In this document: piece by piece, positions 57,901-64,000 of the stretch
Layout of the letters: each line of letters begins with the position of its first letter
Position numbering within the stretch: the stretch's first letter is position 1
DNA from: Roseiarcus sp963781895
Lineage (GTDB): Bacteria; Pseudomonadota; Alphaproteobacteria; Rhizobiales; Beijerinckiaceae
Reading direction: 5' to 3'
Length of the DNA stretch: 64,000 bases
Assembly: GCA_963781895.1 (NCBI GenBank)
Contig: CAWAIM010000053.1
Span: forward strand, 132,373-196,372
The notes under the pieces: model-generated
What the model saw: the letters and a program-made list of their open reading frames with translations, nothing else
Told to the model about the DNA's origin: nothing
Databases searched by the model: none
Made by a program: the position numbers and the translations under genes

Positions 57901-58425
57901 GTGTTGCGCGATGAGCCTGCGTTCCGTCAGCTGGTCGCTGCGGGGCAGGCGGGCGCGGCCGGGCGGGTGGGGACGGGCGCCTCCGCTGCGGCGGTGGATC
58001 CATCGGCCGTGCGCTTTCAGAGGATGAAGGCGCGCTTCGTGCGTTCGCCGGGCAAGTTGGAAATTCAGGACGCGGTCATCTATAACCCCACAATGGGACT
58101 GACGACCCAGGGCGTCATCGACTTCGAGCACGACGAAATCGACGTCAGCGGCAGTTTCGTGCCAGCTTATCAAGTCAACACGATGCTCACCAAGATCCCG
58201 CTCGTCGGGTTGTTGTTGAGCGGAGGACGCAACGAAGGCGTGTTCGGCCTCAGCTATCGCGTGCATGGCCCAATGAGCGCGCCACTGCTCACCATCAATC
58301 CTCTGTCCGCGATGGCGCCCGGCATCCTGCGCAAGATTCTCGGCGCAGTGGACGGAACAACGTCGCGCGGCGCCATCGAGCCAGACGAGGCGGACGACAC
58401 GCCGCCCCTGCGGCGGTCGCGGTAG
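54958..58425 (+). CDS. Large AsmA/YhdP-like envelope protein
   Basis: The 1155-residue protein has one N-terminal membrane helix (VELFAVLLLAGGIVLASVLA) and a long beta-rich periplasmic body, as in YhdP/DUF3971 and AsmA-like proteins that bridge the membranes and move phospholipid. GVIDFEHDEIDVSGSFVPAY near the C-terminus and LLLSGGRNEGVFGLSYRVHGP are AsmA_2-like. TTG 54958 with GGAGG ten bases upstream is used; ATG 55006 is an alternative. It is the largest single-domain-type gene outside the glg operon and is convergent with tyrS. Confidence 0.8.
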   Translation: MVGRFSRATRSRARAAMNRMAQGAEGPRLRSRWGGLRVGSILHYVARTVELFAVLLLAGGIVLASVLARGPIKLAGLHDQVASSLQERVGDRYAIALGPIYLMHDSWGVGLGFGGLTMRDAEGRTVLSAPGGKIGLDPYALLTARVRVRRLELDGLYTRLRVAADGGLSIAASNDAGATPITLPGAAPAADGAMALVALIRAGAEAMAGARQAIDRLTLANGHLEIDNEATGRSVVYDEFAIVFDHSGDQARARISAIGPAGPWAIEAKASAGETPTLSIAAQDLSLADLQAFDKKPPPVFAEAPIAIKLDARLTSNAAIQSLTGRFSMGAGRVRLNNPDALPFQVDEATGRVEWDASKQRLRIDALDILAGETRVTAGGWATPPADPSGAWIAHLQSTETQFGPERKGGKTVVLDSLVADARYFPSASRFVLDQLVARGPTVDASLKAETAPDGDGASLKLDIQINPSATADLLRLWPQFVNPDLRDWCSQNLHGGQLRGTMTANWSAADLDAMAQKRAIPRESLHGEFSTSNVAVDLMPGLPAMVSSEGSGSFTGHDFIVSGDHATMTLSPTRHIRADNLVFNVPDTTPAAIVNAQAHVHLAGAADALADLLGREPLRRQAGLSIDPSTVKGQAEGDLALDLKLGKTARPEDTGFHAKGALANLQIDKFLGDEKLDQAAATFEADRDTLKMVGEGQLFGTSIHIDVGRLPGEEGMATLTFTLDAAARAKRGLNFGSWLTGALPVKLKAPLSRASADVDIDLTQTGIDNPVPGVSKPVGKPGKATFQVKPIPDGATVNNIVVDLGSAAMRGSADVGADGSILSAKITQARISPGDDFKADIVNGPNVVKATVRGATLDARPFIKSLLNAGSPSQAGAKDFDIDVKIANVTGANKQSIAGFELEASRRGGNNRLSSLRGRIGTGVVSASRETGGDVRLTASDAGALIRFADLYTRLEGGDLNLVLRTTGDMSVGEALLTNFVLRDEPAFRQLVAAGQAGAAGRVGTGASAAAVDPSAVRFQRMKARFVRSPGKLEIQDAVIYNPTMGLTTQGVIDFEHDEIDVSGSFVPAYQVNTMLTKIPLVGLLLSGGRNEGVFGLSYRVHGPMSAPLLTINPLSAMAPGILRKILGAVDGTTSRGAIEPDEADDTPPLRRSR

Positions 58426-58428
58426 CGC

Positions 58429-59691
58429 TCACACGGCCCTCAGCAGCACGTGCCTCTTGCGTCCGAGCGACAGCTTGACCACTCCGCCGGACAGCAGGGC
58501 GTCCCGGGTGATGAGCGCCTTCTCGTCGCCGAGCGCCGCGTCGTTGATTCGCAAACCCCCGCTGCGAATCTGGCGGCGCGCTTCCCCCGTTGAGGCGACC
58601 AACCCGGAGCGCACGAAAGCGTTGAGCGCGCCCAGCCCGACGTCGAACTCCGCGCCCGGGACGTCGACGGTCGGAAGGCCCTCCGCGAGCCCGCCTTCCT
58701 CGAAGGTCCTGCGCGCAGTGTCGGCGGCGGCCGCCGCGGCCTCACGACCGTGCAGCAGCGCGGTCGCCTCGTTGGCGAGAATCTTCTTCGCCTCGTTGAT
58801 TTCCGCTCCTGGCAGGGACTCGAGTCGATGGATTTCATCCAGCGGCAGGAGCGTGAACAGCTTGAGAAATCGGCCGATGTCGGCGTCCTCGGTGTTGCGC
58901 CAGTATTGCCAGTAGTCGTAAGGCGAGACCATCGTCTCGTCGAGCCATACGGCGCCGGCGGCGGTCTTGCCCATCTTCGCGCCCGAGGCGGTGGTGATGA
59001 GCGGAGACGTTAGCGCGTAGAACTGCTCGAGCCCCATCCGCCGGCCGAGGTCGAGGCCGGTGATGATGTTTCCCCACTGGTCCGAGCCGCCCATCTGCAA
59101 GGTGACGCCGTAGAGCTTGTAAAGCTCAGTGAAGTCGTAGGCCTGCAGGCACATGTAGTTGAATTCGAGGAACGTGAGTTCATGCTCGCGGCTGAGGCGC
59201 AATTTGACCGAATCCATCGCGAGCATCCGGTTGACCGAAAAGTGCCGCCCAACCTCGCGCAAAAAGTCGATGTAGTTGAGGCGCGCGAGCCAGTCGGCGT
59301 TGTCGGGCATGACGGCGTCGCGCTTGCCGTCGCCGAAACGGACGAAATGCGAGAACGCCTTGCGGATTCCTGCCTTGTTGGCCTCGATCTCTTCGATCGT
59401 CAGCAGCTTGCGGCTCTCGTCCTTGCCCGACGGATCGCCGACCATCGTCGTGCCGCCGCCCATCAGCGCCACCGGCTTGCCGCCGGTCTGCTGAAGCCAA
59501 TGCAGCATCATGATCTGAACCAGCGAGCCGACGTGCAGCGAGGGCGCCGTGCAGTCGAAGCCGATATAGGCGACGAGCGAACCCGAGCGCGCCTTGTCGT
59601 CGAGCCCGGCGAGATCGGAGCACTGATGGATGAATCCGCGCTCCTGCATTGCGCGCAGGAAGTCGGATCGGGGTCGGAAGGCGTCGGTCAC
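58429..59691 (-). CDS. tyrS: Tyrosyl-tRNA synthetase
   Basis: The 420-residue class I synthetase charges tRNA-Tyr. The HIGH-type motif is HVGS (53-56), the KMSKS-type loop is KMGKT (239-243), and GFDCTAPSLHVGS and GGSDQWGNI are typical of bacterial TyrRS. The C-terminal S4 RNA-binding domain (RQIRSGGLRINDAAL) is complete. It is convergent with the AsmA-like gene (three bases apart) and divergent from thiL. Confidence 0.97.
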   Translation of the reverse strand: MTDAFRPRSDFLRAMQERGFIHQCSDLAGLDDKARSGSLVAYIGFDCTAPSLHVGSLVQIMMLHWLQQTGGKPVALMGGGTTMVGDPSGKDESRKLLTIEEIEANKAGIRKAFSHFVRFGDGKRDAVMPDNADWLARLNYIDFLREVGRHFSVNRMLAMDSVKLRLSREHELTFLEFNYMCLQAYDFTELYKLYGVTLQMGGSDQWGNIITGLDLGRRMGLEQFYALTSPLITTASGAKMGKTAAGAVWLDETMVSPYDYWQYWRNTEDADIGRFLKLFTLLPLDEIHRLESLPGAEINEAKKILANEATALLHGREAAAAAADTARRTFEEGGLAEGLPTVDVPGAEFDVGLGALNAFVRSGLVASTGEARRQIRSGGLRINDAALGDEKALITRDALLSGGVVKLSLGRKRHVLLRAV

Positions 59692-59914
59692 GCTTGGCTT
59701 GGCTCCACTGGGGGAAGGGCGCGGGGAGCTTTAGGGGGGCGGGGCGGGCAGCGCAAGCGAGGTCCTTCCAGGGGCCAGTCGGCTTGTCTCGCCCCACGCC
59801 CCTGAAAGCGGGCGTTGCAGGAAAGCGATGGCGACCCGGCGACATCACGCTTCGAATGCGCTAACAGACCGCCGTCCGCGCCCGTTGCCCGCGCTTTCGT
59901 CAGGTCCGAATTTC

Positions 59915-60895
59915 ATGTCTCCCCGCCTCAGCGAAGACGACCTCATCGCGCGTTATTTCGCGCCGCTCGCGGGACCCGCGGGCCTTGGGCTGCGCGACGA
60001 CGCGGCGCTGCTTCGGCCTGCGCCGGGCGAGGATTTGGTGCTGACGACCGACGCGCTGGTCGCGGGCGTGCATTTCTTCGCCGACGACCCGGCGGAGGCG
60101 ATCGCGCGCAAGGCGCTGCGCGTCAACCTCTCCGACCTCGCCGGCAAGGGCGCGCGGCCGGTCGGCTTTCTCCTCTCTCTCGCGCTGCCGCGCGACTGGC
60201 GGGACGATTGGCTCGCGGCCTTCGCAACCGCCCTCGGCGCGGACGCTTCCGCCTATCGCTGCCCGCTGATCGGCGGCGACACGGTGGCGACGCCTGGACC
60301 GCTGACCCTCTCGATCACCGCGCTCGGCGCCGTGCCGTCGGGGCGGATGGCCGCGCGCACGGGCGTAAAGCCCGGCGATCGGCTCTATGTCACTGGAACG
60401 ATCGGCGACGCCGCCATCGGCCTCATGGTCCGCGAAGGACGCGGCCCCGATATTCCCTATGCGGAAAAGGCGTTCTTGCTCGGCCGCTATCTCACCCCGG
60501 AGCCGCGAGTGGCGCTGGCGGCCGCGATTGCGACGCATGCTCATGGCGGGATGGACGTCTCGGACGGCTTCGTCGGCGACCTGACCAAGATGCTCGCCGT
60601 CTCGGGCGTGAGCGCGCGCGTGCCGATCTACCGCCTGCCGCTGTCGCAGGCCGCGCGCGCGGCGATCGCCGCCGATCCCGACCTGTTCGCGGTTGCCGCT
60701 ACCGGCGGCGACGATTATGAACTCATCGTTTCGACGGCGCCCGAATCCGCGGCCGCCTTCGAGGCGGAAGCCGCCGCTGCGAGCGTCCCGGTCACTTTGA
60801 TCGGCGAGGCGATCGAGGGCTTCGGTCCGCCGAGCTTCATCGGCCCGGACGGCGGACGGGTCACGTTCGCCCGCGGCGCCTACAGCCATTTTTGA
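59915..60895 (+). CDS. thiL: Thiamine-monophosphate kinase
   Basis: The 326-residue ATP-dependent kinase makes thiamine diphosphate from thiamine monophosphate. LRDDAALLRPAPGEDLVLTTDAL is the metal and phosphate site, IGGDTV and GMDVSDGFVGDL follow, and TGGDDYEL is near the end, all ThiL hallmarks. ATG 59915 (MSPRLSEDDLIARY) is chosen; the upstream frame is not conserved. It heads the run thiL, inositol monophosphatase-family gene, aldose epimerase, folD. Confidence 0.95.
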   Translation: MSPRLSEDDLIARYFAPLAGPAGLGLRDDAALLRPAPGEDLVLTTDALVAGVHFFADDPAEAIARKALRVNLSDLAGKGARPVGFLLSLALPRDWRDDWLAAFATALGADASAYRCPLIGGDTVATPGPLTLSITALGAVPSGRMAARTGVKPGDRLYVTGTIGDAAIGLMVREGRGPDIPYAEKAFLLGRYLTPEPRVALAAAIATHAHGGMDVSDGFVGDLTKMLAVSGVSARVPIYRLPLSQAARAAIAADPDLFAVAATGGDDYELIVSTAPESAAAFEAEAAAASVPVTLIGEAIEGFGPPSFIGPDGGRVTFARGAYSHF

Positions 60896-60904
60896 GGACG
60901 CCGC

Positions 60905-61708
60905 ATGACCGACGCCGATCCGCTGCACACGCGCCTCCTCGCAGCGCAGGCGATCGCGCGCGAGGCGGGCGTCGTGGCGCGTCGGCGCTTTCTCGATTCC
61001 TCCTTCACAATCAGCTTCAAGGGGCCGCAGGATTATCTGACCGAAGTCGACCGCGAGATTGAAGAGCTGATCGCGGCGCGTTTGCATGCGGCCTTTCCCC
61101 GCGACGGCTTCATCGGCGAGGAAACGCACGGGCGCGCGGCTCGCGAGGGTGAGGCGATCTGGGTTGTCGATCCGATCGACGGCACCTCGAATTTCGCCCG
61201 CGGCGTCCCGCATTTCTGCGTCTCCATCGCCAGTGTCGCCGCGGGCCGGGTCGAGCTCGGCGTCGTCTACGATCCGATGCGCGAGGAACTGTTCTCCGGC
61301 CGACGCGGCGGCGGCGCGTGGCTCAACGGCGTCAAAATGCGGGCGTCGCCCGCGACCGCGCTCGCGAATTCGGCGGTCGAGGTCGGCTGGAACAATCGCG
61401 CCGGCCCCGCGAAATCGCTCGATCTCCTCGGACGCGTCGCGTCGTCGGGCGCGGCCCCACTGCTGACGGGATCGGGCGCGCTCGGCGTCGCTTATGTCGC
61501 GGCGGGACGGCGGGACGGCTATGTCGAATATCACATCAATGCGTGGGACTGTCTCGCGGGAATCCTGCTGGTGGGCGAAGCCGGCGGCTATGTCAGCGAC
61601 TTCCTCAGCGGCGACGGTCTCAACCGGGGCAATCCGCTGATCGCTTGCGCGCCGGGCGTCAAGCACGCGCTCATTTCGACGGCGGCGATCGAGGGCGTCG
61701 TCCTATGA
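60905..61708 (+). CDS. Inositol monophosphatase-family protein
   Basis: The 267-residue phosphatase has the metal triad of the family: Glu72-Glu73 in GEETHG, and Asp89 and Asp92 in DPIDGTSNF, plus the C-terminal INAWDCLAGILLVGEAGG. Possible substrates are inositol phosphate, histidinol phosphate or PAP; sequence alone does not decide. It starts nine bases after thiL and its stop overlaps the next gene by four bases. Confidence 0.9.
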   Translation: MTDADPLHTRLLAAQAIAREAGVVARRRFLDSSFTISFKGPQDYLTEVDREIEELIAARLHAAFPRDGFIGEETHGRAAREGEAIWVVDPIDGTSNFARGVPHFCVSIASVAAGRVELGVVYDPMREELFSGRRGGGAWLNGVKMRASPATALANSAVEVGWNNRAGPAKSLDLLGRVASSGAAPLLTGSGALGVAYVAAGRRDGYVEYHINAWDCLAGILLVGEAGGYVSDFLSGDGLNRGNPLIACAPGVKHALISTAAIEGVVL

Positions 61709-62571
61709 AAGAGATCCTTCTCGCTCATGGCGCGGCGCGGGCCGAAATCGCCCTTCTGGGCGCCGAGGCGCGAAGTTGGCGCGTGGCGGAGCGCGACCTG
61801 CTTTGGCCGGGCGATCCTGCGATCTGGAACGATATCAGTCCAATCCTCTATCCCGTCGTCGGGTGGACGCGCGACGGCGAGCGGGTCGACGGTCGACGCT
61901 ACGATCTCGGCCTGCACGGATTCGCGCGCTTCGAGACGTTCAGCCTCGAGGCTTCCGGCCCTGATTTCGCGCGGCTCACGCTCGGCGACAACGAACGCAC
62001 ACGCACGGTCTATCCGTTCGCCTTCGCGCTTGCCGTCGAGTACCGGCTCGACGACGACGCGCTCCACGTCGCGCTTGAAGTCGCCAACCCGGGCGACCGG
62101 CCCGCGCCCTATGCCTGCGGCCTGCATCCGGGCTTTCGCTGGCCGCTCGGCGGGGCGGGGCGGGAGGGGGCGCTTGTTCGCTTCGAGGACGAAGAGCGAC
62201 CGGAGGTTCCCGAGCTTGCGCCGGGCGGGCTGGTGCGCAAGTCGATGCGGCCGGTTCCGCTTAAGGGCCGCGATCTGCCCCTTTCGGACGCCCTGTTCGC
62301 CCTTGACGCGCTGTGTTTCCTCAACTGCGCCAGCCGCTCGCTCGCCTTCATCGACGCCTCGGGCGCTTCGATCACGATGGCGTTTCCCGGATTTCCGCAC
62401 GCCGCGCTGTGGACGCGGCCCGGCGCGCCGTTCGTGTGCCTCGAGGCCTGGACAGGATATAGCGACACCGAGGGGTTCGAGGGCGATCTGTTCGAGAAAC
62501 CAGGCATGCGCGCGCTCGAACCGGGAGCGCGCACCCGTCATGACGCACGGTTCGTCTATCGCCCCGCTTGA
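61705..62571 (+). CDS. Aldose 1-epimerase family protein
   Basis: The 288-residue protein has the galactose mutarotase-like fold: NDISPILYPVVGW, DLGLHGFARFETF, CGLHPGFRWPLG and the C-terminal FVCLEAWTGYSD with the catalytic Glu. Its His in LHPGFR matches the family. It may be an aldose or glucose-6-phosphate epimerase. ATG 61705 overlaps the stop of the upstream phosphatase (ATGA), so they are coupled. Confidence 0.88.
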   Translation: MKEILLAHGAARAEIALLGAEARSWRVAERDLLWPGDPAIWNDISPILYPVVGWTRDGERVDGRRYDLGLHGFARFETFSLEASGPDFARLTLGDNERTRTVYPFAFALAVEYRLDDDALHVALEVANPGDRPAPYACGLHPGFRWPLGGAGREGALVRFEDEERPEVPELAPGGLVRKSMRPVPLKGRDLPLSDALFALDALCFLNCASRSLAFIDASGASITMAFPGFPHAALWTRPGAPFVCLEAWTGYSDTEGFEGDLFEKPGMRALEPGARTRHDARFVYRPA

Positions 62572-62604
62572 CCTTTGATCCGCAGCCGGAAGAGAAGCGC
62601 CCCC

Positions 62605-63510
62605 GTGACCCATGGCTCCCCCTTCGTGATCGACGGCGCGGCGATCGCGCGCGCGATGATCGATCGCGTCGCCGAAGAGGCGCGAGCGCTTGCGTCACGC
62701 GGCGTGACGCCCGGTCTCGCCACGGTCCTGGTCGGCGAGGACCCCGCGAGCCAGTCCTATGTCGCGAGCAAGGGCAAGGCCGCGAGGGCCTGCGGGTTCA
62801 ACTCGATCCAGCACACGCTGCCGGCGACAACGAGCGAAGCCGAACTGCTGGCGCTGGTCGGCGCGCTCAACGCGGATCCGGCGGTGCATGGCGTTCTCGT
62901 GCAGCTGCCGCTGCCCAAAGGCGTCAATTCGACGCGAGTGCTGGAGGCGGTCGCGCCGCACAAGGACGTCGACGGTTTCCATCCCTTTAACGTCGGCCTG
63001 TTGTCGATCGGCGAAACGGAGCGCGCCTTGGTTCCATGCACGCCGGCCGGGGCGCTGATCCTGATCGACAGGGCTTGCGAGGCTCTGGGCGAAACCCTGC
63101 CGGGCAAGGAGGCGGTCGTCATCGGGCGCTCCAATATTGTCGGCAAGCCGATGGCGCAACTCTTGCTCGCGCGCCATTGCACGGTGACGATCGCCCATTC
63201 GCGCACGCGCGATCTGCCTTCGATCGCGCGGAGGGCCGACATCCTCGTCGCCGCCGTCGGCCGGCCGGAGATGGTGCGCGGGGATTGGGTGAAGCCGGGG
63301 GCGATCGTGATCGACGTCGGCATCAACCGCATGGCCGGGCAGGGTCTGGACGCCGCCGGCAAGCCGAAGACGCGCCTCGTCGGCGACGTCGCCTATTCGG
63401 AAGCCCTGAGCGTCGCCGGCGCGATCACGCCGGTGCCCGGCGGCGTCGGCAGGATGACCGTCGCCATGCTGATGGCCAACACGCTCGCAGCGGCCAGGCG
63501 GGCGAAGTAA
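62605..63510 (+). CDS. folD: Bifunctional methylene-THF dehydrogenase / methenyl-THF cyclohydrolase
   Basis: The 301-residue folate enzyme interconverts 5,10-methylene-, methenyl- and 10-formyl-THF. YVASKGKAA carries the catalytic Lys, KDVDGFHPFNVG and GRSNIVGKPMAQLL are the folate and NADP sites, and PVPGGVGRMTVAML closes the C-terminus. GTG 62605 is chosen over TTG 62575 because GGAAGAG lies about ten bases upstream and the start fits the family. It ends the thiL-folD run. Confidence 0.96.
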   Translation: MTHGSPFVIDGAAIARAMIDRVAEEARALASRGVTPGLATVLVGEDPASQSYVASKGKAARACGFNSIQHTLPATTSEAELLALVGALNADPAVHGVLVQLPLPKGVNSTRVLEAVAPHKDVDGFHPFNVGLLSIGETERALVPCTPAGALILIDRACEALGETLPGKEAVVIGRSNIVGKPMAQLLLARHCTVTIAHSRTRDLPSIARRADILVAAVGRPEMVRGDWVKPGAIVIDVGINRMAGQGLDAAGKPKTRLVGDVAYSEALSVAGAITPVPGGVGRMTVAMLMANTLAAARRAK

Positions 63511-64000
63511 CGCCAAGGCTCGCTGATCAGGACCGATAGGCCCAATTGCGTAAGCCGAACGACATGATCCGCCCACAGCTGATCGATCAGCTTGTTCCGC
63601 GCGTCGCAGCAATATCAATTGGTCCTGGATTTAGGACCATTGGCTAAGGTGTGAAATGTCCTGCTCTGTCGCAACCGACGGAGCGAGAAATGACGAAGTC
63701 ACGCAAGGCGTTTGATACGGCGTTCAAGGCGAAGATTGCGCCGGAGCGTCCATCCCCCGAGTTCGCGCCTTGAGAGATTCGGCATGACTCGCCCGGCTAC
63801 CGACCCCATTCTGAAATTCGATCGCCTTGCGCGGACTCCGCCGTCGTTCGCCTTCGCCGCCGATCGCCGCTAAACTCGCGTCGCCATTCGGCCTGCACAG
63901 ATCGGCTTCGCTCGGCAGAGAGACGCCGTCGATGACTGCGCGATCGGCCAAGCGCGCCTCGGGCGACCCGATTCGCCGGCGCCCGCGCGAGCCTGTACGC
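63511..64000. other. Right-edge stretch with IS remnant
   Basis: The rest of the window after folD contains an IS3-type orfA stub at 63690-63773 and a short inverted repeat (63620-63626 and 63633-63639) before it. The remaining bases show no convincing gene; a minus-strand frame at 63724-63951 has no family match. The window may cut a further element. Confidence 0.4.
63690..63773 (+). pseudogene. Truncated IS3-type orfA transposase start
   Basis: ATG 63690 reads MTKSRKAFDTAFKAKIAPER and then runs out to a stop after 27 residues. The first 17 residues match the start of IS3-family OrfA proteins (the TKSRKAFDxAFKAKIA pattern); the following helix-turn-helix is lost. It is a remnant near the right edge of the window. 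Confidence 0.6.

Noticed and set aside
63724..63951. 75-codon minus-strand frame at the right edge
   Set aside because: No family, no ribosome site, and it overlaps the IS3 stub.

Overview
The window comes from a GC-rich alphaproteobacterium, most likely of the order Hyphomicrobiales (Rhizobiales). The basis is gene content and order (tig, clpP-clpX-lon-hupB, a cox cluster with ctaG, topoisomerase IV subunit A, a phasin-like protein, TadE/TadG and Flp pilin genes) and an alphaproteobacterial-type RpoH promoter in front of lon. Genus cannot be fixed from this sequence; a relative of Beijerinckiaceae/Methylocystaceae is a guess.

Layout. 0.5-3.5 kb: two tandem paralogous TIR-domain genes with alanine-rich middles and a shared C-terminal module; the first is intact and the second carries one extra base. 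3.6-7.2 kb: a CorA-type metal transporter, a DJ-1/PfpI protein, and a Tat-exported multicopper-oxidase-like protein that has lost nearly all copper ligands and is frameshifted. 7.2-15.6 kb: proteostasis and nucleoid block (tRNA-Leu, trigger factor, ClpP, ClpX, Lon, HU, tRNA-Val, a secreted protein, tRNA-Asp). 15.6-18.8 kb: an ISAs1 transposase with an internal deletion, then a DUF423 membrane protein, a phasin-like protein, a DedA protein and an HtrA-like protease. 18.8-25.6 kb: cell-surface region with TadG-TadE-TadE, an intact PEP-CTERM-type protein plus a decayed PEP-CTERM tail, an acyltransferase of lower GC and a lone Flp pilin. 25.9-37.5 kb: a five-gene glycogen operon on the minus strand, glgP-glgB-glgC-glgA followed by an unusual GlgX-MalQ fusion. 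38.7-42.9 kb: aa3-type cytochrome c oxidase genes coxB-coxA-ctaG-coxC. 43-48.2 kb: SoxB-like metallohydrolase, thioesterase, SpoIIAA-like protein, an ABC exporter pair and a small secreted protein. 48.6-50.8 kb: parC. 51-58.4 kb: GFA-domain protein divergent from a frameshifted MarR regulator, an MFS transporter, an IS1380-type transposase tail, a peroxiredoxin and a large AsmA/YhdP-like protein. 58.4-63.5 kb: tyrS, then thiL, an inositol monophosphatase-family gene, an aldose epimerase and folD. The right edge holds an IS3-type orfA stub.

How the genes work together. ClpXP, Lon, trigger factor and HU form the conserved protein quality-control neighbourhood. The glycogen operon encodes the whole cycle: ADP-glucose synthesis, chain elongation, branching, phosphorolysis, debranching and maltodextrin disproportionation, with the last two joined in one 1385-residue polypeptide. 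The TadG/E, PEP-CTERM, acyltransferase and Flp genes suggest a surface or adhesion function, but the Tad secretion engine and exosortase are not in this window.

Three genes (the second TIR gene, the multicopper-oxidase-like gene and marR) each look disrupted by one extra base, so real decay and sequence error should be told apart before functional conclusions. The best candidates for something undescribed are the tandem TIR genes with their alanine-rich/Trp-rich module, the GlgX-MalQ fusion, and the PEP-CTERM gene preceded by two tandem dyads.
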